Shown here piece after piece: positions 34,397-43,731 of a stretch of DNA of 64,000 bases (positions within the stretch are counted from its first letter, which is position 1; each line of letters starts with the position of its first letter). The notes under the pieces were generated by a model that was given only the letters and a program-made list of their open reading frames with translations, was not told the DNA's origin and ran no database searches. The DNA is from Lachnospiraceae bacterium (GTDB lineage: Bacteria > Bacillota > Clostridia > Lachnospirales > Lachnospiraceae). A program made the position numbers and the translations under genes. The stretch covers positions 1 through 64,000 of the forward strand of contig JAILEM010000062.1 of the NCBI GenBank assembly GCA_024687745.1, given 5' to 3'.

Positions 34397-36004
34397 TTAA
34401 TCATTATAATGTTCAATGACCTTTTCAGCCATCCTGATACCATCCATGGCCGCAGACATTATGCCGCCTGCATAGCCTGCGCCTTCCCCTGCGGGAAAGA
34501 TCCCCCTTATATTACTTTCATATCCCTCATTCCTTAATATCCTTACAGGAGATGAGGTTCTTGACTCTACGGCTGATATCACTGCCCTCCTGTCTGCAAA
34601 ACCCGCTATCTGCCTGTCCCATTTTTCAATAGAGCTTATTATGGCATCATTTATCTCTCCCCCAAATATACCAAGGATATCTGCCTTTTTATATCTGCCC
34701 TTTATACAGGGTAAAAGAAAAAGATCACTTCCTGCATCAAATCTTTTATCAAGAAGCTCTGAGAGATTCATGACAGGAACCTCTCCCTCACCGGCCTCAT
34801 AAGCCTTCTCCTCCAATACTCTCTGGTATTCCATTCCGCAAAGAGGATCTGAATTTCCGTAATCCTTATCGGAAACTGCCGCAACTATGGCTGAGTTACA
34901 GTTTTTTCCGTCTCTTTTCGAATAACTCATACCATTTATACAAAGGCGGTTCTCTTCGGAGGAAGAATTGACCACGTAGCCTCCGGGGCACATACAGAAG
35001 GAATAAACTGCCCTTCCCCTATCCGTTGTGTTAGTGACCTTATAGTCAGCTGCGGGAAGAGTCATGTCATGTCCCTTCCCATACTGTGTATCATCAAGCC
35101 ACTTCTGGGAATGCTCAAGCCTGAAGCCTGCCGCAAAAGGCTTGGAAACCATGTTAAGTCCTCTTTGATCCAGCATTTTAAAGGTATCCCTCGATGAATG
35201 ACCTATGGCAAGTATAAGTGTATCCGTATCTATATCTCCCTTATCGGTCATTACACCTGTAAGGGTTTTGTTTTTTTCGGCTATATCAAGTAAACAGGTG
35301 TTAAATCTGAACTCACAGCCCATTCTTTCCATGTCACTGCGCATTGCCTTCATTATGGATCTGAGCCTGTCGGTTCCAAGATGGGGCTTTGCGGCATAGA
35401 GAGTATCCTTTGGCGCACCGTACTTTACAAAGGTTTCAAGAACAAATCTGTCCCTTCCCATCTTATCCTTTACCATGGTATTGAGCTTTCCGTCGGAAAA
35501 GGCTCCTGCTCCGCCCTCCCCGAACTGTACATTACAGTTTTTATTCAGCTTCCCAAAACCAAAGAATTCATCTACGCTCTCTGTCCTTTCATCTATATCC
35601 CCACCCCTTTCAAGGACTATGGGAGAGAGCCCTCCAAGGGTAAGAATATATGCGCAAAAGATCCCGCAGGGCCCATCCCCTGTTATCACGGGTCTCTTCT
35701 TTACTCTTTCAGACCTTACCGTCAGGGGTTTATAGAGCACCTCCTCATATGGTATAACATTCCTGTTCCTTACTGTTGCAAGATACCTCTCTTCCGTTTC
35801 CTTACTGAAGGAAACGGCCACTGAATAAATATAAAAAATATCAGGCTTTTTCCTGGCATCGACGGATTTTTTTATTATCCTGTAATTAAAATCCTCATCC
35901 TTAAGCCACGATATCTTATCAAGTCTCAGTTCCTTTATGATACATTCCCTCAGAAGACCTTCATCCTGAGAGGGTCTAAGCTTAATTCCGGAAATCCTCA
36001 ACAT
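34397..36004 (-). CDS. FAD-dependent oxidoreductase (COG2509 type)
   Basis: The 535-residue protein has an N-terminal domain of about 95 residues, then a dinucleotide-binding loop GDGPCGIFCAYIL and the family segment NVQFGEGGAGAFSDGKLNT, ending in GIFPAGEGAGYAGGIMSAAMDG. It is a flavin-binding dehydrogenase-like protein of unknown substrate, common in Firmicutes. It overlaps the upstream HI0933-like gene by one base (TGATG). The two flavoproteins are probably co-translated. Confidence 0.9.
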   Translation of the reverse strand: MLRISGIKLRPSQDEGLLRECIIKELRLDKISWLKDEDFNYRIIKKSVDARKKPDIFYIYSVAVSFSKETEERYLATVRNRNVIPYEEVLYKPLTVRSERVKKRPVITGDGPCGIFCAYILTLGGLSPIVLERGGDIDERTESVDEFFGFGKLNKNCNVQFGEGGAGAFSDGKLNTMVKDKMGRDRFVLETFVKYGAPKDTLYAAKPHLGTDRLRSIMKAMRSDMERMGCEFRFNTCLLDIAEKNKTLTGVMTDKGDIDTDTLILAIGHSSRDTFKMLDQRGLNMVSKPFAAGFRLEHSQKWLDDTQYGKGHDMTLPAADYKVTNTTDRGRAVYSFCMCPGGYVVNSSSEENRLCINGMSYSKRDGKNCNSAIVAAVSDKDYGNSDPLCGMEYQRVLEEKAYEAGEGEVPVMNLSELLDKRFDAGSDLFLLPCIKGRYKKADILGIFGGEINDAIISSIEKWDRQIAGFADRRAVISAVESRTSSPVRILRNEGYESNIRGIFPAGEGAGYAGGIMSAAMDGIRMAEKVIEHYND

Positions 36005-37239
36005 CAGTACTGCTCCTTAGCCATCTCACCGGCTATCATCCCCGTGTTAAAGGCCCAGGTGAGATTATAACCCCCGCAATCTCCGTTAACATCTATGATC
36101 TCCCCGGCAAAATACAGTCCCTTTACAAGCTTTGACTGCATATCTGCTGATATTTCCCCCGTACACACTCCGCCCTGACAGATCTGTGCCTTATCAAAGG
36201 AATTATATCCCGATATATTAAAGGTCAGATCTTTGATATATCCTGATATCATCTCAATTTCTGAATCCTCTGTCTCAGAGAGAAGCCCATCCTGCGAAAG
36301 CCCCGCAAGCTTTATTATAAGAAGCGAAAGATTCTTATTCAGTATCCCCGTAAGAAACTCACCGCAGCTTTTTGTTTCATCTGAACTTTTTCTATCAAAA
36401 AGGAATCCGGAAAGAGTATCTTTATCCATTAAAGGCATGAGATCAAGATGTATCCTTACCTTCTTTTTCCTGTATAAAGCCCTGACAGCCAGATAACTCA
36501 GCTGAAAAACAGGTATCCCCGACAGACCGTAATCAGTAAACTGTACTTCTCCGGTGTCACTCTTTACTATCCCTGTATCGATCTCCAGGGAAACCACGGC
36601 CTCGGATCTTACTCCTGCGAGCATCCTGCAGAACTTTTCATCAGACCTTAAGGCACAGAGTGCGGGAAGTGGTTCTGTGATACTGTGGCCGAGAAGCCTC
36701 GAGAGCTCATAACCGCTTCCGTCCGACCCGCTCTTTGGAAAGGCCTTAGAGCCTGCAGCTATGACCACTCTGTCAAAGCATTCCCTGCCCTGATCACTTA
36801 TAATTATAAATCCCTCCCGGTCGTTACCTTTTTCAGGCTCCGTCTTCCTTATATCACTGACATTTATGCCTGTGACAACCTTAACACCATATCGTTTCAT
36901 TGCATGTCTTAGTACATCCGAAACGGCAGATGCCTGTTCACTGTAGGGATAGAGATATCCGCCCTTATTCTTTGTAAATATCCCAAGCTTTGTAAGAAAG
37001 GAAACTGTGGATCCAAAGGGCTTTCTCTCAAAAACAGCCTCAATGAACTCCCTGTTTCCATGATAATGCGAAAGGTCATGATCGGAATTTGACAGATTAC
37101 ACCGGCCGTTACCGGTTGATAATATTTTTCTTCCGACCCTGTCACCGTGTTCAAAGAGTGTAACATCTATATTCCTTTTTGCGAGCGTTATTGCGCAGGC
37201 CATACCTGAGGGGCCTGCACCTATCACACAAACTCTCAT
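36004..37239 (-). CDS. HI0933-like FAD-dependent oxidoreductase
   Basis: The 411-residue flavoprotein starts MRVCVIGAGPSGM and has KILSTGNGRCNLSN and the C-terminal AGEIIDVNGDCGGYNLTWAF, hallmarks of the HI0933/YhiN family. The substrate is unknown. The ATG at 37239 has AGAGG five bases upstream; a longer frame to 37275 lies inside the flippase gene. It is next to another FAD protein. Confidence 0.9.
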   Translation of the reverse strand: MRVCVIGAGPSGMACAITLAKRNIDVTLFEHGDRVGRKILSTGNGRCNLSNSDHDLSHYHGNREFIEAVFERKPFGSTVSFLTKLGIFTKNKGGYLYPYSEQASAVSDVLRHAMKRYGVKVVTGINVSDIRKTEPEKGNDREGFIIISDQGRECFDRVVIAAGSKAFPKSGSDGSGYELSRLLGHSITEPLPALCALRSDEKFCRMLAGVRSEAVVSLEIDTGIVKSDTGEVQFTDYGLSGIPVFQLSYLAVRALYRKKKVRIHLDLMPLMDKDTLSGFLFDRKSSDETKSCGEFLTGILNKNLSLLIIKLAGLSQDGLLSETEDSEIEMISGYIKDLTFNISGYNSFDKAQICQGGVCTGEISADMQSKLVKGLYFAGEIIDVNGDCGGYNLTWAFNTGMIAGEMAKEQY

Positions 37240-37249
37240 CAAAACCTCT

Positions 37250-38899
37250 CTATATAAGATGCAGGAATTTTGCAACCGCTGCTATTATACTGCCACCCGG
37301 GAAGGCTCTTATCTCCGATTCCCTTACTCCTCCAAGAAGCAATAATGCAACAAAGTATACTATAACACAGAGTATCAGGGCAATTATGCAGGAAACTGCA
37401 CTTCCCATGAACTTACAGAAAAGAAAATATGAAAGTCCTCCGACAAGTCCCATTATCAGAGATGCTATAAAGGGTATAAGGAAGGTTCTTCTTATCTCCT
37501 GTCTGTAGCCAAGATGCTTCTTTATATCTATCCAGTTAAGGATACAGATCGTAAGCGAGAAAACGATTATGGATATAACAACACCATATAGCTTAAGATC
37601 CAATACAGCGGTAAGAAGATAAAGAAGGCCTGTATGAATAACAAGAGCTATGGCTGAATTCCTTACAGGTACGTTCATTCTGTCTATTCCCTGCAGGACA
37701 CCGTTAGAAAGTGTTGACATGGAATAAAAAATTACAGAGGCAGATCCTATCCTTAAAAGCATTCCCGCTGTCTCTATATCTCCGGTGAAGAGCATGGAGA
37801 GTATAGGTTCTCCAAGTACCGCAAGTCCAACCGCACAGGGGATGGCTATGATCATTACAAACCTCATTCCCATCCTTACCTTTCTTCTCGCCGTCTTTCT
37901 GTCTCCTCTCTCAATACTGGCTGTCAGTGAGGGCATCATGGAGGAGCACAGAGCGTTTGAAAGAGCAACCGGAACATTTATGATAGTCTTATATTTAGTC
38001 GAGAATATTCCCCAGTAGGTTGCTATAGTATGTTCATCGACAGCTCTGTTTCCCATTGCTTTTCCGAATATTCCCTGATCGAGCACATCGGAGATATTAT
38101 AGATAGTCGAGCTTAGTATCACCGGAAGTATGGTTATCATGAGCATACGAAACATCCTGCCGTAGGACTCCGGATGATCCGTATCATCTGACCTTATCCC
38201 AAGCAAAAAGCTCCTTCTGAAGAGAAAAAAGATGATCAGAAGCAGTATAAATCCGGCAATAGCTCCGGAAAGCGTTCCAAAGGTTCCTCCCGCCGCACCG
38301 TAAGCGGCAGCATAAGCATCATCCCTTAAAAGTGCCCCTACCCTGGTACCGTATTCAAAAAGCTTTATTGCCATCAATACCGAAAAAACAGCATTTACGA
38401 TCTGTTCTAAGAGCTGGGAGGTAGCAGTAGGCATCATCGTGCCGTTCCCCTGAAAGAATCCGCGAAGGACTCCCATGAGGGCGACTATGACAAGTGCAGG
38501 TGCAAGTACCCTTAGTGCTATTGCGCTCCTTGGAAGACTCATTATATTTGACGCCATCACATCGGCTCCGAACAGTACTATGAGACATGCGGCTCCTCCT
38601 GTTACCGTGGCAAAGACCATGGCACAGCGAAAAAGCTTGTTTGCATTTCTGTACTGATCCTTTGCGATCCTTGCTGCTATGAGCTTTGATACCGCTACGG
38701 GGAGAGAGTAGGAAGAAATGATCAGCATTATAGAGTATATCTGAAAAGCAGCGGAATAATACCCCATTCCGCTGTCACCGATAGTCTTCTGTAGCGGGAT
38801 CCTGTACAGGAGGCCTATAATTCTCGATATGATACCGGCCGCTGCGAGTATTCCGCCCTGAACTATGAAATTTGAGCTTCTGGTCTCCTTATTATTCAT
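37250..38899 (-). CDS. MurJ/SpoVB-type lipid flippase
   Basis: This 549-residue polytopic protein (about 14 helices) has the MOP-family N-terminus VQGGILAAAGIISRIIGLLYRIPL typical of SpoVB/MurJ-related polysaccharide biosynthesis proteins. It probably flips lipid-linked cell wall precursors. The ATG has only a weak ribosome site. A lone copy here cannot be told from a sporulation-specific SpoVB. Confidence 0.88.
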   Translation of the reverse strand: MNNKETRSSNFIVQGGILAAAGIISRIIGLLYRIPLQKTIGDSGMGYYSAAFQIYSIMLIISSYSLPVAVSKLIAARIAKDQYRNANKLFRCAMVFATVTGGAACLIVLFGADVMASNIMSLPRSAIALRVLAPALVIVALMGVLRGFFQGNGTMMPTATSQLLEQIVNAVFSVLMAIKLFEYGTRVGALLRDDAYAAAYGAAGGTFGTLSGAIAGFILLLIIFFLFRRSFLLGIRSDDTDHPESYGRMFRMLMITILPVILSSTIYNISDVLDQGIFGKAMGNRAVDEHTIATYWGIFSTKYKTIINVPVALSNALCSSMMPSLTASIERGDRKTARRKVRMGMRFVMIIAIPCAVGLAVLGEPILSMLFTGDIETAGMLLRIGSASVIFYSMSTLSNGVLQGIDRMNVPVRNSAIALVIHTGLLYLLTAVLDLKLYGVVISIIVFSLTICILNWIDIKKHLGYRQEIRRTFLIPFIASLIMGLVGGLSYFLFCKFMGSAVSCIIALILCVIVYFVALLLLGGVRESEIRAFPGGSIIAAVAKFLHLI

Positions 38900-38914
38900 T
38901 CTGAATACAAAAAA

Positions 38915-39418
38915 TCAAACCTGATCCCTTCCGATGTCCAGGAGTTTCATGATCTTTTTCTGCTCCTGCTCCATTAGGATCCGGTCCTCTTCCTCCAAAT
39001 GGTCATATCCAAATAAGTGTAACATACTGTGAACGATTAGGAAAGCATATTCTCGCTTAAGGCTATGGCCATATTCCTCTGCCTGAAGGGTTATCCTGTC
39101 GATCGAGAGAACTATATCCCCAAGAATGAGTTCACCGCTGTCGGGATCAAAAACATCATCGGTTTCGTTTATCCCGTCAAAATCACACGGATGATCAAAG
39201 TCAACCATTGGAAAGGAAAGAACATCGGTTGCCCTGTCTATCCCCCTCTGTGAAAGGTTTATCTCACGTATCTCATCATCTCCCGTTATAAGCAGATCGA
39301 CCGAAACATCATACGGACAGTTTTTTGCTTCAATAACTGTATTTACTATCCTCTCAAACAGTGCCTCATAGTCAAAATCAAAGATGTTTTCTTTTTCCAG
39401 CTCCGTATTTACTGTCAT
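38915..39418 (-). CDS. ybeY: Endoribonuclease YbeY
   Basis: The 167-residue protein carries the zinc motif HSMLHLFGYDH (His 130, His 134, His 140) of YbeY, the single-strand endoribonuclease of 16S rRNA maturation and ribosome quality control. The ATG at 39418 has AAAGGG upstream. Its first 41 bases overlap the end of the PhoH-like gene, matching the common phoH-ybeY order. Confidence 0.95.
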   Translation of the reverse strand: MTVNTELEKENIFDFDYEALFERIVNTVIEAKNCPYDVSVDLLITGDDEIREINLSQRGIDRATDVLSFPMVDFDHPCDFDGINETDDVFDPDSGELILGDIVLSIDRITLQAEEYGHSLKREYAFLIVHSMLHLFGYDHLEEEDRILMEQEQKKIMKLLDIGRDQV

Positions 39419-40448
39419 TATATGCACCCTTTCCCGGATTGTTACGTCCCGATAATGCCTTAGGGTCATTTCCCTTTCCTGCGTTTACCTGTCTTGCCTC
39501 GTAATCCTCATAGGCCTTGACTATCCTCTGGACTAAAGGATGTCTGACCACATCCTTCGCCGTAAGATATGAAAAACTTATCTCATCCATACCCCTTAGT
39601 ACCTTAATAGCCATATCAAGTCCCGATACCGCTCCCGGCATCAGATCCTTCTGAGTAAGATCTCCGGTTATCACGGCCTTTGACCCAAATCCCATCCTCG
39701 TAAGAAACATCTTCATCTGTGCAGGGGTGGTGTTCTGTGCCTCGTCAAGTATTATATATGCATTATCGAGTGTCCTTCCCCTCATATAGGCAAGCGGAGC
39801 CACCTCTATAAGCCCCTTTTCCTGGTTTTTAAGAAAGCTGTCCGCTCCCATTATCTGATAGAGTGCATCATAAAGCGGTCTTAAATACGGATCGACCTTG
39901 CTCTGAAGATCTCCGGGAAGAAAGCCTAATTTCTCTCCTGCCTCGATTGCAGGTCTTGTGAGGATTATCCTTGAGACCTCTTCATTTTTAAAGGCTGTTA
40001 TAGCCATTGCCATCGCAAGATAAGTCTTTCCGGTTCCGGCGGGTCCAAGCCCGAAAACGATCATGTTATCCCTTATTGCGTCAACATATTTTTTCTGTCC
40101 CAGCGTCTTTGGTTTAACGGGTTTTCCTGTTACCGTATGACATATCACATCCTCATCGATCTTTTCCATGATATTTTTCATGTTATCCTTAGCAAGTGAT
40201 ATGGCATATTCTATATTCTGTTCATCCAGATCATTTCCCCGTTTAACGAAGCTGTCAAGCTCTAAGATAACATCAATGCACATATCCACATTGACCTCAT
40301 CTCCTGCTATCCTTAAGGAATCTCCCCTTTCCACAACGCTTACCTGAAGGGCCTTTTCGATCTTTTTTATGTTACTGTCGAGTCCTCCGAATATGCTGAT
40401 CTTACTCTCTTCTGAAATATTTAGTGTTTTTTCCGTGATATCTGACAT
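39378..40448 (-). CDS. PhoH-like ATPase
   Basis: The 356-residue protein has an N-terminal RNA-binding-like domain and a PhoH P-loop domain with GPAGTGKT (135-142) and ILDEAQN (Walker B). The family is thought to act in RNA metabolism with YbeY, whose gene overlaps it here. AGAGG precedes the ATG. The C-terminal 40 residues are Gly/Asn/Lys-rich. Confidence 0.93.
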   Translation of the reverse strand: MSDITEKTLNISEESKISIFGGLDSNIKKIEKALQVSVVERGDSLRIAGDEVNVDMCIDVILELDSFVKRGNDLDEQNIEYAISLAKDNMKNIMEKIDEDVICHTVTGKPVKPKTLGQKKYVDAIRDNMIVFGLGPAGTGKTYLAMAMAITAFKNEEVSRIILTRPAIEAGEKLGFLPGDLQSKVDPYLRPLYDALYQIMGADSFLKNQEKGLIEVAPLAYMRGRTLDNAYIILDEAQNTTPAQMKMFLTRMGFGSKAVITGDLTQKDLMPGAVSGLDMAIKVLRGMDEISFSYLTAKDVVRHPLVQRIVKAYEDYEARQVNAGKGNDPKALSGRNNPGKGAYNDSKYGAGKRKHL

Positions 40449-40457
40449 TTATAACCT

Positions 40458-41762
40458 CTATACGATCGTTTCTTTGACCAGTTCATACTTATCGCAGGGG
40501 GAGTCGGAAATATCTATTGCCCCTGACAATCTGTCGTATCCATCCTCAAGCCTTCCTTCATCATTGGCATAAAGGGTTGCTATAACTTCATCCTTTAAAA
40601 CCCTGTCACCTGTTTTTTTATTAAGGATTATCCCCACATCGGGATCGATCACATCCTCCTTATTCCTTCTTCCTCCGCCAAGAAGCAATGAGGCAGTGCC
40701 AACCTCTTCACACTCTATCCTGCTTATATATCCTTCTTTTTCTGCTCTTATCTCTTTATTAAGTGCTGCCTTTCCAAAAAGCTCAGGATCATCCACAAGA
40801 GTCATGTCTCCACCCTGCGCCTTTACAAAAGCTTTAAACACTGACAGTGCCTTCCCGTTATCTATGACATTATTCAGAAGACTCTCAGCTTCTTCCATAT
40901 CCCCTGCTTTTCCCGCTATGATCAGCATATTCCCGGCAAGAGCCATACATACCTGCATAAGATCCTCAGGGCCTTTCCCCTTAAGGGCATCAATAGCCTC
41001 TTTTACCTCCAGGGAATTTCCTATCGCTCTTCCGAGCGGCTCGTTCATATCAGTTATGACCGCAACCGTCTTCTTACCTGCAAGGTTTCCTATATCAACC
41101 ATTATCCTTGCAAGAGCCCTCGCATCATCGATATTTTTCATAAAGGCTCCGCTTCCGCAGGTTACATCAAGGACTATACCGTCACAGCCTGCAGCAAGCT
41201 TCTTACTCATTATCGAGCTTGCTATGAGGGACATATTCTCTACCGTTCCGGTCACATCTCTTAATGCATAAAGCTTTTTATCCGCGGGGGCAAGATCCCT
41301 TGTCTGACCCATTATGGATATTCCGATGGTATTTACATTATTGATGAATTCCTCCTCTGTGAGGTCTGTCCTGAATCCCTTTATACTTTCAAGCTTGTCT
41401 ATAGTTCCGCCTGTATGTCCAAGACCCCTTCCTGACATCTTTGCTACGGGGATCCCAAGGGCAGCGACCATGGGAGCAACAATAAGGCTTGTTTTATCGC
41501 CCACACCTCCGGTTGAATGCTTGTCAACCTTGATCCCTTTGATCCCTGAAAGATCCAGCACATCTCCGCTGTTCTTCATGGCCATGGTAAGATCAAGTGT
41601 CTCATCATTATCAAGTCCCATGTAATAGATGGCCATCATCAGAGCTGAAACCTGATAATCAGGAATATTCCCTCTTACATATTCTGTAATGACCCATTGT
41701 ATCTCTTCTCTGTCAAGCTTCATACCGTTTCTCTTTTTCTTGATTATATCGGTCATCAGCAT
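40458..41762 (-). CDS. pdp: Pyrimidine-nucleoside (thymidine) phosphorylase
   Basis: The 434-residue protein has the signature SGRGLGHTGGTIDKLESI and KHSTGGVGDKTSL of the thymidine/pyrimidine nucleoside phosphorylase family. It cleaves thymidine, deoxyuridine or uridine with phosphate for salvage. Length is normal. AGGAGG lies upstream of the ATG at 41762; another ATG two codons later is possible. It follows rlmH by 23 bases. Confidence 0.94.
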   Translation of the reverse strand: MLMTDIIKKKRNGMKLDREEIQWVITEYVRGNIPDYQVSALMMAIYYMGLDNDETLDLTMAMKNSGDVLDLSGIKGIKVDKHSTGGVGDKTSLIVAPMVAALGIPVAKMSGRGLGHTGGTIDKLESIKGFRTDLTEEEFINNVNTIGISIMGQTRDLAPADKKLYALRDVTGTVENMSLIASSIMSKKLAAGCDGIVLDVTCGSGAFMKNIDDARALARIMVDIGNLAGKKTVAVITDMNEPLGRAIGNSLEVKEAIDALKGKGPEDLMQVCMALAGNMLIIAGKAGDMEEAESLLNNVIDNGKALSVFKAFVKAQGGDMTLVDDPELFGKAALNKEIRAEKEGYISRIECEEVGTASLLLGGGRRNKEDVIDPDVGIILNKKTGDRVLKDEVIATLYANDEGRLEDGYDRLSGAIDISDSPCDKYELVKETIV

Positions 41763-41785
41763 ACCGGCACACCTCCTGATATATT

Positions 41786-42265
41786 CTACTTATGATATGG
41801 TTCATTCTTTATTATCTTCATTGCCCTGTAAATCTGTTCGAGGAGTATGACTCTCATAAGCTGGTGCGGAAAGGTGAATTTTGAAAAGCTAAGGTGAACG
41901 TCACCTCGTTTGGTGACTGTCTGATGAAGTCCCAGTGACCCGCCTATCACAAACTGGATATGGCTCTTTCCGCTTATAAAAAGATCGTTCAGGCTTTGCG
42001 CAAATTCTTCCGAGCTTTGCTGTTTTGCGTTTATCTCAAGAGTTATGACACAGGCATCCTCATCGATGTATTTAAGTATCCTCTCTGCCTCAGTCATGAG
42101 TACGCGGTCATTTTCAGACTCTGATCCTCCCTCCTTTGTCTTTTCATCCGGCACCTCATGGATCTGTACCTTTGAATAAGAGGAGAGCCTTTTCAGATAT
42201 TCACCGACAGCATCCTTTAAATACTTTTCCTTCAGCTTTCCCACACAGATTATATCTATCTTCAT
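41786..42265 (-). CDS. rlmH: 23S rRNA pseudouridine-1915 N3-methyltransferase
   Basis: The 159-residue SPOUT protein has the knot signature FVIGGSLG and C-terminal HQLMRVILLEQIYRAMKI with NEPYHK, the near-invariant RlmH end. It methylates pseudouridine 1915 in helix 69 of 23S rRNA. GGGAAA precedes the ATG. It leads a short unit with pdp. Confidence 0.97.
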   Translation of the reverse strand: MKIDIICVGKLKEKYLKDAVGEYLKRLSSYSKVQIHEVPDEKTKEGGSESENDRVLMTEAERILKYIDEDACVITLEINAKQQSSEEFAQSLNDLFISGKSHIQFVIGGSLGLHQTVTKRGDVHLSFSKFTFPHQLMRVILLEQIYRAMKIIKNEPYHK

Positions 42266-42293
42266 TTTCCCTGTATTATCAACACTTAAAACT

Positions 42294-42331
42294 TAAATAA
42301 GCAACACCCCCACAGGACTGTTGCTTACTTA
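42294..42331 (-). terminator. Stem-loop after nfnB, possible terminator
   Basis: A 13-bp stem (one G-T pair) closes a 12-base loop between nfnB and rlmH. On the minus strand the 3' side continues AGTTTTAAG, a weak T-tract, so termination may be partial. Confidence 0.55.
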
Positions 42332-42348
42332 ATAAATGACCATATATA

Positions 42349-43731
42349 TCACTTATCTGAATTAAGATAATTATCGATCCCCTTTGCTGCTGCCTTACCT
42401 GCTCCCATGGCAAGAATAACGGTTGCTGCTCCGGTTACCGCATCACCACCCGCAAAAACCCCTTCCTTAGAGGTCTGTCCGAATTCTTCTTCGGCAACTA
42501 TACATTTTCTCTTATTTATCTCAAGTCCCTTTGTCGTAGATGAGATAAGAGGATTCGGGGAAGTTCCGAGAGACATTATGACCGTATCCACATCCAGATC
42601 AAATTCCGAACCCTCGATCTCTATTGGAGATCTTCTACCGGATTCATCCGGCTCGCCAAGCTCCATCCTGATACAGGTCATTCCCTTAACCCAACCGTTT
42701 TCATCAACGAGTATTTCCTTTGGATTCGTAAGAAGGTTAAACTTAATACCCTCCTCCTTTGCGTGATGAACCTCTTCAACTCTTGCCGGTAGCTCTTCTT
42801 CGGATCTTCTGTATACAACTGTGACATCTGCTCCAAGTCTTAAGGCGGTCCTTGCGGCATCCATTGCAACATTTCCTCCGCCCACGACTGCAACCCTGCT
42901 TCCGGGATTTATAGGTGTATCATAGGTATCATCAAAGGCCTTCATGAGATTGCTTCTTGTAAGATATTCATTGGCCGAATACACGCCATTGGCATTTTCA
43001 CCTTTTATACCCATGAATTTCGGAAGTCCGGCACCGGATCCAATAAATACAGCATCAAAATCCTCTAAAAGCTCATCCACTGTAATCGATTTACCTACTA
43101 TGACATTTGTCTCTATTTTGACTCCGAGAGCCTTAACGTTATCTATTTCCTTAGCTACTACTTTTTCCTTCGGAAGACGGAACTCAGGTATTCCGTATAC
43201 AAGAACTCCTCCGGGTTCATGCAGGGCCTCAAATATGGTAACATCATATCCCATCTTTGCAAGCTCTCCCGCACAGGTAAGCCCTGCGGGTCCCGAACCG
43301 ATAACTGCCACCTTCTTACCGTTCTTCTCTGTACAGGGCTCCGGCTTTATTCCGTTCTCCCTGGCCCAGTCGGCTACAAAACGTTCCAGCTTTCCGATGG
43401 AAACAGCCTCACCCTTTATTCCTCTTATACATTTACCCTCGCACTGGCTCTCCTGGGGACATACTCTTCCGCATACAGCGGGAAGTGCAGATGCCTCCGA
43501 TATTATCCTGCTTGCCGCCTCAATATTCTTAGCCTTAACCTCCTGTATAAAGGCAGGTATATTTATAGCTACGGGACATCCCTGTATACATCTTGCATTT
43601 TTACAGTTCAGACATCTTTCGGCTTCGGCAACTGCCTCATTCATATCATAACCGTAACAGACCTCTTCAAAGTTTGTTGCCCTTACCTTTGGATCCTGCT
43701 CACGTACAGGTACCTTTACATTTACATCCAT
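42349..43731 (-). CDS. nfnB: NfnB: NADH-dependent ferredoxin:NADP+ oxidoreductase, large subunit
   Basis: The 460-residue GltD-like flavoprotein has two N-terminal Cys clusters (CLNCKNARCIQGCP and CGRVCPQESQCEGKC) for iron-sulfur centres, an FAD loop GSGPAGLTCAG and an NADP loop VVGGGNVAMDAARTALRLG. Beside NfnA it forms the electron-bifurcating NADPH/ferredoxin/NADH enzyme of clostridia; a GltD role is less likely because no glutamate synthase large subunit is near. It overlaps nfnA by one base (TAATG). Confidence 0.9.
   Translation of the reverse strand: MDVNVKVPVREQDPKVRATNFEEVCYGYDMNEAVAEAERCLNCKNARCIQGCPVAINIPAFIQEVKAKNIEAASRIISEASALPAVCGRVCPQESQCEGKCIRGIKGEAVSIGKLERFVADWARENGIKPEPCTEKNGKKVAVIGSGPAGLTCAGELAKMGYDVTIFEALHEPGGVLVYGIPEFRLPKEKVVAKEIDNVKALGVKIETNVIVGKSITVDELLEDFDAVFIGSGAGLPKFMGIKGENANGVYSANEYLTRSNLMKAFDDTYDTPINPGSRVAVVGGGNVAMDAARTALRLGADVTVVYRRSEEELPARVEEVHHAKEEGIKFNLLTNPKEILVDENGWVKGMTCIRMELGEPDESGRRSPIEIEGSEFDLDVDTVIMSLGTSPNPLISSTTKGLEINKRKCIVAEEEFGQTSKEGVFAGGDAVTGAATVILAMGAGKAAAKGIDNYLNSDK

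Noticed and set aside
40696..41271. 191-codon frame opposite the pyrimidine phosphorylase
   Set aside because: It is antisense to a well-conserved enzyme, has no ribosome site and no recognisable domain.
42944..43651. 235-codon frame opposite nfnB
   Set aside because: It mirrors the codon pattern of nfnB and shows no family features.
42349..43731. Glutamate synthase small subunit (GltD)
   Set aside because: The fold matches, but no large subunit is near and an NfnA-type gene overlaps it, so NfnB is the better call.
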